Origin: Allochromatium tepidum
GTDB taxonomy: Bacteria > Pseudomonadota > Gammaproteobacteria > Chromatiales > Chromatiaceae
Assembly (NCBI RefSeq): GCF_018409545.1
Contig: NZ_AP024563.1
Span: 2,651,001-2,715,000 of the forward strand
Reading direction: 5' to 3'
Length of the DNA stretch: 64,000 bases
Under the pieces are notes generated by a model that worked only from the letters and a program-made list of their open reading frames with translations, was not told the DNA's origin and searched no databases. Position numbers and translations under genes: made by a program. Positions 1 to 8,628 of this stretch are shown here, in pieces (position 1 is the first letter of the stretch; each line of letters begins with the position of its first letter).

Positions 1-877
1 TTTGCGGGGAGAGGAATTTACCACGACGTTGCACGATACCGTAACTGCGTCTTGGAAAATACTGCCCGATCGGAATACGGCCCAGCTTCTCCTCGCCCGT
101 GAGGCAGACGTCGGTGACGATCGAGATGCCGAGACCCAGCTCGACATACTTCTTGATCACCTCCCAGCCGCCGGCCTCCATGGTCACGCGATAGCCCAGG
201 TTGTGCTGCTTGAACACCAGGTCGACCATGCGCCAGGTGCTCAGATGCCGTGGCGGCAGGATCAGGCCATAGGGCGCGATCTCCTCCAGCGTCACCCGCT
301 CCTTGCCGGCGAGCGGATGGTCGAGCGGCGTGATCAGGGTCGGCTGATAGGTCACGAACGGCCGATAGGTGATGTCGTCCGGGATCTCCAGCATCGACCC
401 CACCGCCAGATCCACCTCGTCGGCGCGTAGCATGGCCAGACCGTCGCGCCCGGTGACATTGTGCAGCTTCAGTTCGATGCCCGGATACTGCTCGACGAAG
501 TCCTGAATCGGACCGGGCAGGATGTAGAGGATGGTCGACTCACCGGCGGCGATGTTCAGCACCCCCTGATCCACGCGCCCGGCCTGGGTGGCGAAGGCCT
601 CGTGGAGTTTGTCCATGCCTTCGACCAGAGGTTCGGCCATCTGGAACAGCAGATCACCCTCGGGCGTGAGCTTGATCTTGGGTCCGCGGCGCTCGAAGAG
701 CACGGTCCCGAACTCGCGCTCGAGCGCCTGGATCTGGAGCGACACGGTCGGCTGACTGAGAAAGATCTTCTCGGCGGCGGCACTGACGCTGCCGGTGCGC
801 GCGGCATGACAGAAGGCGCGCAGCTGCTTGAGTCGGTTTTGCTTGTAATGAATCTGGGAGCCTGAGCCCACGGTCAT
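1..877 (-). CDS. LysR-family transcriptional regulator (CysB-like), 3' end outside window
   Basis: The reverse-strand frame opens with ATG at 877 and stays open to the window edge (about 292 codons, no stop), so the C-terminus is missing. An N-terminal winged helix-turn-helix is visible: an LKQLRAFCHAARTGS start, then SQPTVSLQIQALEREFG and LFERRGPKIKLTPEG. The rest matches a periplasmic-binding-protein-like effector domain; its GRIPIGQYFPRRSYGIVQRR segment resembles the CysB/Cbl subgroup of LTTRs. The family regulates sulfur or carbon assimilation among other things; the target and ligand cannot be told here. The AT-rich stretch 878-1001 upstream probably carries its promoter. Confident about the family, not about the regulon. 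Confidence 0.85.
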   Translation of the reverse strand, partial: MTVGSGSQIHYKQNRLKQLRAFCHAARTGSVSAAAEKIFLSQPTVSLQIQALEREFGTVLFERRGPKIKLTPEGDLLFQMAEPLVEGMDKLHEAFATQAGRVDQGVLNIAAGESTILYILPGPIQDFVEQYPGIELKLHNVTGRDGLAMLRADEVDLAVGSMLEIPDDITYRPFVTYQPTLITPLDHPLAGKERVTLEEIAPYGLILPPRHLSTWRMVDLVFKQHNLGYRVTMEAGGWEVIKKYVELGLGISIVTDVCLTGEEKLGRIPIGQYFPRRSYGIVQRRGKFLSPQ

Positions 878-1001
878 ACCCACCTTTGGCACACGGATTA
901 CAATTGATGGTATACCACAAGATTCATTGATAAAAGCAATATCAGCATTTACTGCACAAAAAATCCAATCGCTCGATCGTGTTTCGTAACATACATCACA
1001 C

Positions 1002-2162
1002 TCAGTGTTCGTCGAGTTGGCTCAGGATGTTGCGCGCGACCTGACGCTGGCCCGCATCGCCTTCTTCCAGCACCTGATAGAGCATCTGACGCGCGGCGAA
1101 GTCGTTGCCGAGATCGCGCAACTGATTGGCGCGACGGATCTTGTCTTCGACCGCATCGGTCGGCGTCGCTGAAGTCTCTGCCATCTCGGACGACTTGGAT
1201 GGGATCGGCGCGGCTTTGGCGGCCTTGGCCTCCTCGGCGTCGATCAGATCCAATTCGGCCTCCATCTCGGCGTCGGTCATGGGGTGCCGGCGATCCGGGT
1301 CGTCGAAGCCGGGCGACAGCTCGCGGCCGACAGCGCCTCCACCCGCGCTTGGAGCGACGGGCAGCGGCTTGGGCGCAGCGCCTGCCGGCGGTCCGGCGGG
1401 CGGCGTGTCATCCTCGGCGCGTCGGCCCTTGAGCACCAGCTTGGAGAACAGGACGCCCAGCTCGAACAGCATCCACATCGGCACCGCCAGCAGGGTCTGC
1501 GAGATCATGTCGGGCGGGGTCAGGAACATGCCGATGACGAAGGCGCCGACGATCACGTAAGGGCGCTTGTTGGCCAGATCCTCGGGTGTCACCAGGCCGA
1601 TGGCCACCAGCAGGATGGTGGCGATCGGGATCTCGAAGGCCAGACCGAAGGCCAGGAACAGCGTCAGCACGAAATCGAGATAGGCCGAGATGTCGGTCAT
1701 CATCGCCACACCCTCGGGGGTGGTAGCGGCGAAGAAGGCGAAGATCAGCGGAAAGACCAGGTAATAGGCAAAGAGCATCCCCAGATAGAACAGCAGGATG
1801 CTGGAGACCAGGAGCGGGACGGCCAGCCGTTTTTCATGCTGGTACAACCCCGGCGCGATGAAGGCCCAGAGCTGATAGAGCAGATAGGGCATCGACAGGA
1901 ACACCGCCGCGATCAGCGCCAGCTTGAGCGGGGTCAGGAGCGGCGAGGCCACCTGGGTGGCGATCATGGTGTTGCCCGCGGGCAACTGCGCCACGAGCGG
2001 CGCGGCCACGTAGGCATAGAGCTGGTTGGCGAAGGGCAGCAACACCCCCGCCATCACGCCGACAGCGATCAACATGCGGATGATCCGATCGCGCAACTCG
2101 ACCAGATGCGAGATGAACGGCTGTTCGGCGCCCGGATCGTCGGGCTGCATCGCGAGAGACAT
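1002..2162 (-). CDS. tatC: Sec-independent protein translocase TatC with long C-terminal extension
   Basis: TatC is the inner-membrane receptor subunit of the twin-arginine translocase, which exports folded, often cofactor-bearing proteins. Residues 1 to about 250 are canonical TatC: the N-terminal [12 protein letters not shown] motif, six hydrophobic segments and the FLTPPD segment. Typical TatC is about 250 residues; this one has 386. The extra part is a Pro/Ala/Gly-rich linker (about 250-330) and a final helical hairpin (about 341-386) containing [16 protein letters not shown] and [17 protein letters not shown], which looks like the C-terminal motif of FimV. It lies 37 bp after hisE and about 15 kb from tatAB. 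TatC identity is secure; the FimV-like tail is my pattern match. Confidence 0.95.
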   Translation of the reverse strand: MSLAMQPDDPGAEQPFISHLVELRDRIIRMLIAVGVMAGVLLPFANQLYAYVAAPLVAQLPAGNTMIATQVASPLLTPLKLALIAAVFLSMPYLLYQLWAFIAPGLYQHEKRLAVPLLVSSILLFYLGMLFAYYLVFPLIFAFFAATTPEGVAMMTDISAYLDFVLTLFLAFGLAFEIPIATILLVAIGLVTPEDLANKRPYVIVGAFVIGMFLTPPDMISQTLLAVPMWMLFELGVLFSKLVLKGRRAEDDTPPAGPPAGAAPKPLPVAPSAGGGAVGRELSPGFDDPDRRHPMTDAEMEAELDLIDAEEAKAAKAAPIPSKSSEMAETSATPTDAVEDKIRRANQLRDLGNDFAARQMLYQVLEEGDAGQRQVARNILSQLDEH

Positions 2163-2199
2163 GGTTTGGATCCTTGGTTGAACGGGGGATTCGGCGTAT

Positions 2200-2517
2200 T
2201 CAGCCGGTTCGGTTGGCCTTTTCCTCGAGTCCCGAGAGTCCGAAGCGCCGGTCCAGTTCGTCGAGCACCTGACGCGGTCCCAGCCCCTGCTGGGCGAGCA
2301 GCACCAGGGTATGGAACCAGAGATCGGCGACCTCGTAGACGAGCTTATCGGGCACGCCGTCCTTGGCCGCCATCACGGTCTCGGTGGCCTCCTCGCCGAC
2401 CTTCTTGAGGATGGCATCGAGGCCCTTGGCATAGAGCTTGGCGACATAGGAGGAGCCCGGGTCGGCGCCCTTGCGCGACTCCAGGACTTCGGCGAGTCGG
2501 TCGAGTACGTCGGTCAT
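2200..2517 (-). CDS. hisE: Phosphoribosyl-ATP pyrophosphatase HisE
   Basis: Hydrolyses phosphoribosyl-ATP to phosphoribosyl-AMP, the second step of histidine biosynthesis, in the cytoplasm. The 105-residue product has the all-alpha MazG-like signature: [20 protein letters not shown], then [14 protein letters not shown] and [14 protein letters not shown], giving the acidic metal-binding EExxE...ExxD pattern. Length is normal for HisE. ATG at 2517 is the only start that fits the family N-terminus. It follows the hisI end by 13 bp and precedes tatC, so it is the last his gene of this operon. Confidence 0.95.
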   Translation of the reverse strand: MTDVLDRLAEVLESRKGADPGSSYVAKLYAKGLDAILKKVGEEATETVMAAKDGVPDKLVYEVADLWFHTLVLLAQQGLGPRQVLDELDRRFGLSGLEEKANRTG

Positions 2518-2530
2518 GTGATCCTGTTCC

Positions 2531-3682
2531 TCACTTCGAGCCGCTTCCGCTATAGATGGCGTTCGGATCTTTGAGCACGGGCGCGATCTCGACCCAATCG
2601 CCGGTCGTGTCCAGCGCGCGGTAGAAGCAATCGTGACGCCCGGTATGGCAGGCGATACCGCCCTTCTGCTCGACTTCCAGCAGCACCACGTCGGCATCGC
2701 AGTCCAGGCGGATCGAATGGACCACCTGCTGGTGGCCGGACTCCTCGCCCTTGTGCCACAGCCGCGCGCGCGAACGCGACCAGTAGACCGCATGCCCGGT
2801 CTCGCGCGTCAGACGCAGTGCCTCGCGGTTCATCCAGGCCAGCATCAGCACGCTTCCGGTTCCATGCTCCTGAGCGATGGCCGGGATCAGACCGTCCGGA
2901 CCCCAGGCGATGGCATCGAGCCAGGCGTCGTTCGCCGTCATGCGCTCACTCCCCCCACTCAGGATATCGGCCAGACGCTGCCCCTCGGCGAAGTCGAGCG
3001 TCCCCTCGTAGATGGCGCGCCCCGTGATGGCGGCGGTGATGCCGCCGGCCTCGGCCAGGGCGCGGATGTCGTCGATATTGGTGATGCCGCCCGAGGCGAT
3101 GACCGGGATGCGGACGGCCTCGGCCAGGGCGCGCGTGGCCTCGACGTTGGGACCGGAGAGCATCCCGTCGCGCCCGATGTCGGTATAGACGATGGCCGTC
3201 ACGCCGTCGTTCTCGAAGCGCCGCGCCAGATCCTCGACCCGATGTTCGGTGATCTCGGCCCAGCCGTTGATGGCGACCTGTCCGTCCCTGGCGTCGAGTC
3301 CGACCATGATGTGTCCCGGAAAGGCACGGCAGGCGCGGGCGACGAACTCAGGCTCACGCACGGCCTGGGTGCCGATGATGCAGTAGCGCACGCCGGCCTT
3401 AAGATAGGCTTCGATGGTCGCCTCGTCGCGGATGCCGCCGCCGACCTGGAGCGGCAGCTCGGGATAGGCCGCCGCGATGCCGCGAATGGCCGCGCCGTTG
3501 ACCGGCTCGCCGGCGAAGGCGCCGTTGAGGTCGACCAGATGCAGCCGGCGGGCGCCTTCGTCCAACCAGCGCCCGGCCAGCTCGACCGGGTCGTCGGAGA
3601 AGACGGTCTCGTCGTCCATGCGGCCCTGACGCAGCCGCACGCAGCGGCCATCCTTCAAATCGATCGCGGGAATCAGCAGCAC
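2531..3682 (-). CDS. hisA-hisI: HisA-HisI fused reading frame (ProFAR isomerase + phosphoribosyl-AMP cyclohydrolase)
   Basis: One uninterrupted frame of 383 codons encodes two histidine enzymes. Residues 1-247 are HisA, a TIM-barrel isomerase of Pro[60 protein letters not shown] and VIASGGI. From Met248 (codon at 2941) the sequence is a complete HisI cyclohydrolase with [23 protein letters not shown] and the zinc-binding HTGRHDCFY. hisI keeps its own Shine-Dalgarno-like G-rich run just before its ATG. That run is six G; with five G, hisA would stop at a TGA overlapping the hisI ATG. The fusion may therefore be real, slippage-prone or a sequence error. Neither hisH nor hisF is present between or beside these genes. 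Confidence 0.9.
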   Translation of the reverse strand: MLLIPAIDLKDGRCVRLRQGRMDDETVFSDDPVELAGRWLDEGARRLHLVDLNGAFAGEPVNGAAIRGIAAAYPELPLQVGGGIRDEATIEAYLKAGVRYCIIGTQAVREPEFVARACRAFPGHIMVGLDARDGQVAINGWAEITEHRVEDLARRFENDGVTAIVYTDIGRDGMLSGPNVEATRALAEAVRIPVIASGGITNIDDIRALAEAGGITAAITGRAIYEGTLDFAEGQRLADILSGGSERMTANDAWLDAIAWGPDGLIPAIAQEHGTGSVLMLAWMNREALRLTRETGHAVYWSRSRARLWHKGEESGHQQVVHSIRLDCDADVVLLEVEQKGGIACHTGRHDCFYRALDTTGDWVEIAPVLKDPNAIYSGSGSK

Positions 3683-3741
3683 CGGATTGCTCTCCGCTGT
3701 ATGGCTGTGGGATGTCGAATGAACGGTTCGGGAGCGATGTC

Positions 3742-4344
3742 TTAGAGCGCGCCCTTGGTCGAGGGCGTGATGCCGGCCATGCGCGGGTCCGGTTCGATGG
3801 CCATGCGCAACGCGCGACCGAAGGCTTTGAACATGGTCTCGGCCTGATGGTGCGAATTGACGCCGCGCAGGTTGTCGATGTGCAGGGTCATGCCGGCATG
3901 GTTGACCAGTCCCTGGAAGAACTCCCGGAACAGATCGACATCGAAGGCGCCGATCCGGGCGCGGGTGAAGGTGACGCCATAGACCAGCCCCGGTCGTCCC
4001 GAGAGGTCGATGACCACGCGCGAGAGTGCTTCATCCAAGGGCACATAGGCGTGACCATAGCGGCGGATGCCCTTCTTGTCGCCGAGTGCCTTGGCGAGCG
4101 CCTGACCGAACGTGATGCCCAGATCCTCGACCGTGTGATGATCGTCGATGTGCCGGTCGCCGACCGCCTCAATGTCGAGATCGATCAGACCGTGGCGTGC
4201 GACCTGATCGAGCATGTGCTCCAGGAAGGGCACGCCGGTTGCGAAGGACGCCCGACCCTGACCGTCCAGGTTGAGACTGACACGGATCCGGGTTTCGAGC
4301 GTGTGGCGCTCGACTTCGGCACGACGGGGTGTATCCAGTGACAT
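3742..4344 (-). CDS. hisB: Imidazoleglycerol-phosphate dehydratase HisB
   Basis: Manganese-dependent dehydratase of histidine synthesis (IGP to imidazole-acetol phosphate), in its monofunctional form. The 200-residue frame shows the duplicated metal-binding pattern: [42 protein letters not shown] and [21 protein letters not shown] at 4344 (MSLDTPRR) is chosen because it gives the usual HisB length and N-terminus; the frame is open 16 codons further upstream. It is the first his gene of the minus-strand cluster. hisH, which normally follows, is missing; hisA begins only 59 bp downstream. Confidence 0.95.
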   Translation of the reverse strand: MSLDTPRRAEVERHTLETRIRVSLNLDGQGRASFATGVPFLEHMLDQVARHGLIDLDIEAVGDRHIDDHHTVEDLGITFGQALAKALGDKKGIRRYGHAYVPLDEALSRVVIDLSGRPGLVYGVTFTRARIGAFDVDLFREFFQGLVNHAGMTLHIDNLRGVNSHHQAETMFKAFGRALRMAIEPDPRMAGITPSTKGAL

Positions 4345-4465
4345 GGGCTTGGCAATGCTCGCTACGCTACGCGGCGCGCCGGGGCGCTCCAAAAGACGGC
4401 ATTAAACCACAGCTTTACACTGGATCATACGCGCCCGAACGCGAATATGACGGCGCGGCGCCGAA

Positions 4466-4588
4466 TCAAGCCCGCATCACACGAATCCGCCGCCCCGGCG
4501 GGCTGGTCGTCTCGGCGTTGTGCGTGCGTTCGCGGATCGGCGGCTGTCCGGTGCGACGGTCGAAGATGACCCGCCAGCCTCGGTCCAG
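4466..4588 (-). pseudogene. C-terminal remnant of an ATPase/PD-(D/E)XK-like protein, cut by IS481 end
   Basis: About 40 codons survive (LDRGWRVIFDRRTGQPP... to RRIRVMRA, stop). They match the tail of the fragment at 27313-27591 (FGWLVIFDRRSGQPPI... VTLIRA), so both descend from the same family: by recollection, an AAA-type ATP-binding protein with a C-terminal nuclease-like domain common in Chromatiaceae. The readable part begins exactly where the IS481-like end starts (4589), so the gene was probably interrupted by that insertion and the rest then lost. No function is expected. Confidence 0.7.
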
Positions 4589-4670
4589 TGTCAAGTTCCC
4601 GGAGATTGCAGACCGCTTGATAGCGTCCCTCAAGGTTGAGGTGATCCATGCGGATCGGGCCTTCGGCGTT
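4589..4670 (-). mobile_element. Fossil end of an IS481-family element
   Basis: Positions 4589-4613 match 48686-48710 (the end of the IS481-like transposase gene in the bchY-bchZ island) at 23 of 25 bases, beginning TGTCAAGT. The reverse-strand reading gives YQAVCNLRELDT, comparable with RVYNLRGLDT at the transposase C-terminus at 48.7 kb. Only the last few dozen bases of the element remain; the other side runs into the restriction-modification genes. The outer boundary is clear; the inner one is approximate. Confidence 0.6.
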
Positions 4671-4709
4671 GAAAAACGCATTTTTTGTCCCGGTTGGCGG
4701 CTATCACAG

Positions 4710-5276
4710 CTATTGATCACCAAATGTCCGGCGCAACGCTTCATACACTTCTTTTTGAACTGAGCGACTTTGCTTGCGAATGCGGGCGATTAGATTTTTA
4801 GCGGTCTCGGTCGGCGGCTGAATGTTCGCTCGCGCCTGATTACAAGCCGTGCAGAGTACTCGCAAATTTGACCTATCATTCGTTCCGCCTTGCTCAATCG
4901 GAATTTCATGATCAATAACAAGGCGCACTTTTCGTGTCGGGTCGCAAGGGTCTGCATCACCCCCTGTTCTTCCACAGAGTTGGCAGGTAAAACCGTTCCT
5001 TTCCAAAATCTCCATGCGAAGCCGGCTGGAGATTCCACGTTCGATAGCCGGAAGTCTTTCGAGACTTACAAGAACGTACTCGCTCGGCTTCAAGTCCATG
5101 CTGTCTTTATATGAGTGAATTTGCATTCCTTCTTCGTTTCGCAATTCACGGATGCGGCGCTGATAGTCACGGATTCCGGCAACCTCGCTGATTTGCTGCG
5201 TGGTTACGATTTTACCGACGTTTGCCTCAAGAAAAGCCCTGATTTTTGCTCGCGCACCAACTTTTTCTTTAGTCAT
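4710..5276 (-). CDS. HNH endonuclease, probable restriction enzyme of the Dcm-Vsr operon
   Basis: The 188-residue product has an N-terminal helical DNA-binding-like part (residues 1-60, IVTTQQISEVAGIRDYQRRI) and a C-terminal HNH nuclease domain. The zinc-type core is CQLCGRTGG, then VRLVIDHEIPIEQGGTNDRSNLRVLC and CTAC, with the DH catalytic pair and the N of HNH. It is the last of three overlapping genes; its ATG lies 8 bp inside the end of vsr. Context beside a cytosine methyltransferase makes a type II restriction role likely, but recognition specificity cannot be read. Base composition is far more AT-rich than the flanking his and gat genes, which points to horizontal transfer. Confidence 0.8.
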   Translation of the reverse strand: MTKEKVGARAKIRAFLEANVGKIVTTQQISEVAGIRDYQRRIRELRNEEGMQIHSYKDSMDLKPSEYVLVSLERLPAIERGISSRLRMEILERNGFTCQLCGRTGGDADPCDPTRKVRLVIDHEIPIEQGGTNDRSNLRVLCTACNQARANIQPPTETAKNLIARIRKQSRSVQKEVYEALRRTFGDQ

Positions 5277-5700
5277 TCTCAGCAATTTCCTCGCCTTTTA
5301 TAAATTGATTCAAATTCCGCCGCAGCTTTTCCAAGTCCTTCATTTCACACTGCCATATCACCAAAAGATCCCAACCTGAATTCTTCAGTTCGGCTTGTGC
5401 TTTTTTATCTCTTGCCATGTTTTCATCAATTTTTTTATTCCAAAAATCCGCATTGGATTCCGGCCTTGCTGCACGGCGGCAACCTGCGTGACCATGCCAA
5501 AAACAACCGTGAATGAAAATAGCTTTGCGGTACTTCGGCAGAACAATGTCTGGTTTGCCAGGTAATTCATTTCGATGGAGCCGAAACCGATAGCCCATCG
5601 CGTGCAGCAAACTGCGAACAACTTTCTCAGGTTTCGTATCTCGCCCCTTCACGAGGGACATAATGCGGCTTCGTTCTTGAGGTGTGAAGCGGTCGGGCAT
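5269..5700 (-). CDS. vsr: Very short patch repair endonuclease Vsr
   Basis: Vsr nicks 5' of the T in T:G mismatches arising from deaminated 5-methylcytosine and so limits mutation at sites modified by the neighbouring methyltransferase. The 143-residue frame is full length. Family signatures are PQERSRIMSLVKGRDTKPE at the N-terminus, YRFRLHRNELPGKPDIVLP (catalytic Asp in KPDIV), IFIHGCFWHGH with zinc-ligand Cys/His, and WDLLVIWQCE. It starts inside the 3' end of the methyltransferase gene (52-bp overlap) and ends inside the start of the HNH gene, so the three are translationally linked. Confidence 0.95.
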   Translation of the reverse strand: MPDRFTPQERSRIMSLVKGRDTKPEKVVRSLLHAMGYRFRLHRNELPGKPDIVLPKYRKAIFIHGCFWHGHAGCRRAARPESNADFWNKKIDENMARDKKAQAELKNSGWDLLVIWQCEMKDLEKLRRNLNQFIKGEEIAEND

Positions 5701-6941
5701 GGCTCAAGAACCTCCATAACTTGACGCCTGCGACACAGCAATTCCCTAACACTGCGTGCGACGGCGGCAGCCAAAAGCGGCGGCACGGCATTACCTATTT
5801 GCTTGGCAATTTCAATTTTAGAACCGTGAAATACAAAGTCGTCGGGAAAAGATTGCAAACGCGCCGCCTCTCGGTGAGTGATTGGACGATGCTCGCATGG
5901 ATGGAGATAGCGGCCTTTCTCCGGCTTGAAAAACTCGGTGCGAATCGTGAATGCCGGCTTGTCCCACCACAAGCGCCCGAAAAGGTCTGTACCGCCTGAT
6001 GTTTTACGAATCCAGCAATCGGGCGTGAGCTCAGGTGCGCGGCGTTGCAAGTCAAAACGGTTCATTCCTTCTTCCGGAATTGCCTTGTACCTTTCCAAAC
6101 TGTTTGCTGTTGGGGTTCGTCCAAAATGTAAATCATACGGCGGCTCAACTTCACGCATCTCCGTTCCAACCGGCGGCTTTAAGTCTCCGATAGCATCACG
6201 CACGGTTCGCCATGCAGGAAGTACTCCGCTTGTGCCCTTTGCGAATAAATCATTTACTTTTTTTTGTTCCTTCGGATTGCGATGCGTAGGAAGCGGCGGA
6301 AAAAATTCTTGCGGATCGAAAAAACGACAGCCGAGAATAAAGGCGCGGTGACGAGTTTGCGGAACACCGTAATCTGCGGCGCATAATTTGGCGCAGGCAA
6401 TTTTAAAACCCATTTCCCGCGCTCGTTCGGCAATGGCCAAGTACTCCGGCGAACCGAGCAATTGCGGTACATTTTCAATCAAAAAAATGTCGGCGCCGGC
6501 TCTTTCCACAACCTCTAAAAAAGGCCGCCACATTTCTTTTCGAACATCGTTCTCGCGGTTTTTGTTGAGGAGTGAAAAACCCTGACAAGGCGGACCGCCG
6601 ATGACGACATCGGCAGAGGGTATTTTCGTGTGCGGGTCGGCAAGCAGCTCCAAAATATCGCCGTGTGTGCAATGCCCGCCAAAATTGGCATTATAAGTTT
6701 CAGCCGCATAGGCGTTGAAATCGTTCGCCCAAATCGGTTGGAAGTCGTTGCCGAATTTTTTTGTAAAACCTAAAGTCAGTCCGCCTGCGCCGGCGAACAA
6801 ATCTATAACCTTGAATTGATCCGAGTCTCGCATTTTTCCCTCTCGTTTGGGCACAGCTTCGCGAATCTGCCAGACTTTCAATTCAATGAAAGCATTGTCG
6901 ATTAACAAGCGGCAAATGTCGTGAATGGTAACAGGCGGCAT
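5649..6941 (-). CDS. DNA (cytosine-5-)-methyltransferase
   Basis: Type II modification methylase placing a methyl on C5 of cytosine. The ordered C5-MTase motifs are present: I (KVIDLFAGAGGLTLGF), IV with the catalytic Pro-Cys (IGGPPCQGFSLLN), VI (FLIENVPQLL), VIII (YGVPQTRHRAFILG), IX (REAARLQSFPDDF) and X (IAKQIGNAVPPLLA). The variable target-recognition region lies around residues 230-330. Two starts are possible: ATG 6941, giving an extra helical N-terminus, or ATG 6833, which has a good GAGGG ribosome site and starts 7 residues before motif I. The reading frame is open upstream of both. First gene of the AT-rich R-M operon inserted between hisB and gatB. Confidence 0.93.
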   Translation of the reverse strand: MPPVTIHDICRLLIDNAFIELKVWQIREAVPKREGKMRDSDQFKVIDLFAGAGGLTLGFTKKFGNDFQPIWANDFNAYAAETYNANFGGHCTHGDILELLADPHTKIPSADVVIGGPPCQGFSLLNKNRENDVRKEMWRPFLEVVERAGADIFLIENVPQLLGSPEYLAIAERAREMGFKIACAKLCAADYGVPQTRHRAFILGCRFFDPQEFFPPLPTHRNPKEQKKVNDLFAKGTSGVLPAWRTVRDAIGDLKPPVGTEMREVEPPYDLHFGRTPTANSLERYKAIPEEGMNRFDLQRRAPELTPDCWIRKTSGGTDLFGRLWWDKPAFTIRTEFFKPEKGRYLHPCEHRPITHREAARLQSFPDDFVFHGSKIEIAKQIGNAVPPLLAAAVARSVRELLCRRRQVMEVLEPCPTASHLKNEAALCPS

Positions 6942-7074
6942 GTTTTCACTGTAAAAACACACCGCAATGTTGTCGATCTGGAAACGGAAGACCGACCTCA
7001 AGATCACGCCATAACAGCGCCGCCGGAAGCCGCTCCTCTCTCCGCCCCCGACAGATCGAGGGCGGAGCAAAGGC

Positions 7075-8508
7075 TCAGGCGTTCAGTTTGCGCTTGAGGA
7101 TTTCATTGACCTGCGCCGGATTGGCCTTGCCGCCGCTCTGCTTCATCACCTGACCGACGAAGAAGCCGAACACCTTGTCCTTGCCGGCACGGTACTGTTC
7201 GACCTGCTCCGGGTTGGCGGCGACGATGGCCTCGATCATGGCCTCAATGGCGCCGGTGTCGGTGATCTGCTTGAGACCCTGGGCCTCGATCACGGCATCG
7301 GCCTCGCCGCCGCCGTTCCACATGCCCTCGAACACCTGCTTGGCCAGCTTGCCCGAGACCGTGCCGTCCTGGATGCGTGCGATCAGACCGGCCAGGGCGC
7401 CGGCCGACACCGGACTGGCGCCGATCTCACATTCGCTCTTGTTGAGCGCCGCCATCAGCTCGCCGCTCACCCAGTTGGCCGCCAGCTTCGGCTCGCCGCA
7501 CGCACGGGCCACGGTCTCGTAGTAATCGGCCAGCTCGCGACCGGCGGTCAGCAGATCGGCGTCGTACTCCGACAGCCCGTACTCGGACTGGAAGCGCGCG
7601 CGCTTGGCGTCCGGGAGTTCCGGCAGATCGGCGGTCGCCTCGGCCAGAAAGGCGTCGTCGATCTCCAGCGGCAGCAGATCCGGATCGGGGAAATAGCGAT
7701 AGTCGTTGGCCTCCTCCTTGGTGCGCATCGAGCGCGTCTCGTCCTTGACGGCATCGTACAGCCGCGTTTCCTGGACCACGGTGCCGCCGCCCTCGATCAG
7801 ATCGATCTGGCGCTCGACCTCGAAGGCGATGGCCTTCTCCAGGAAGCGGAAGGAGTTGACGTTCTTGATCTCGGTACGGGTACCGAACTCCTTCCGGCCG
7901 ACCGGACGCACCGAGACGTTGGCGTCCATGCGGAAGGAGCCTTCCTGCATGTTGCCGTCGCTGATGCCGATGTAGCGCACGATCTGGTGGATCTTCTTGG
8001 CATAGGCCACGGCCTCGGCCGGCGAGCGCAGATCCGGCTCGGAGACGATCTCCAGCAGCGGCGTGCCGGCACGGTTCAGATCGATGCCGGTGAAGCCGTG
8101 GAAGTCCTCATGCAGCGACTTGCCGGCGTCCTCTTCCAGATGGGCGCGGGTGACGCCGATGGTCTTGACCGTGCCGTCGTCGAGGACGATCTCGACCCGG
8201 CCCTTGCCGACGACCGGCAGCTCGTACTGGCTGATCTGGTAGCCCTTGGGCAGGTCGGGATAGAAATAATTCTTGCGCGCGAACACCGAGCGCGGCGCGA
8301 TCTCGGCGTCGATGGCCTTACCGAAGCGCACCGCGAGGCGCACCGCCTCGACATTGAGCACCGGCAGCACGCCCGGCAGCCCCAGGTCGATGGCGCAGGC
8401 CTGGGTGTTGGGTTCGGCGCCGAAGGCGGTCGGCGCGCCGGAGAAGATCTTGGACTGGGTCGCGAGCTGGGTGTGGATCTCGAGACCGATGACGGTTTCC
8501 CACTGCAT
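7075..8508 (-). CDS. gatB: Asp-tRNA(Asn)/Glu-tRNA(Gln) amidotransferase subunit B
   Basis: GatB, with GatA and GatC, converts mischarged Glu-tRNA(Gln) or Asp-tRNA(Asn) to the amidated form. The 477-residue product starts [13 protein letters not shown] and contains [65 protein letters not shown] and [13 protein letters not shown], all hallmark GatB segments. The C-terminal YqeY-like helical tail ([20 protein letters not shown]) is present. Length is standard. gatA and gatC are not adjacent here; the next upstream gene is tldD and the R-M island lies just downstream. Confidence 0.98.
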   Translation of the reverse strand: MQWETVIGLEIHTQLATQSKIFSGAPTAFGAEPNTQACAIDLGLPGVLPVLNVEAVRLAVRFGKAIDAEIAPRSVFARKNYFYPDLPKGYQISQYELPVVGKGRVEIVLDDGTVKTIGVTRAHLEEDAGKSLHEDFHGFTGIDLNRAGTPLLEIVSEPDLRSPAEAVAYAKKIHQIVRYIGISDGNMQEGSFRMDANVSVRPVGRKEFGTRTEIKNVNSFRFLEKAIAFEVERQIDLIEGGGTVVQETRLYDAVKDETRSMRTKEEANDYRYFPDPDLLPLEIDDAFLAEATADLPELPDAKRARFQSEYGLSEYDADLLTAGRELADYYETVARACGEPKLAANWVSGELMAALNKSECEIGASPVSAGALAGLIARIQDGTVSGKLAKQVFEGMWNGGGEADAVIEAQGLKQITDTGAIEAMIEAIVAANPEQVEQYRAGKDKVFGFFVGQVMKQSGGKANPAQVNEILKRKLNA

Positions 8509-8628
8509 GGTCGGTCCTGTTCGATGGATGTCGATTCGATCCGCGATGTTACAGGCGAGTCAGGATTACGGCCAGTTTTCGGCAGATCCGGGCCGCCCCA
8601 GAGGAGCGACCGAGCGAACGCGGGAAAT

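Noticed and set aside
6942..7070. Further N-terminal extension of the cytosine methyltransferase to 7070
   Set aside because: GC-rich, Arg/Gly-rich reading next to the gatB stop, with no similarity; starts at 6941 or 6833 fit better.
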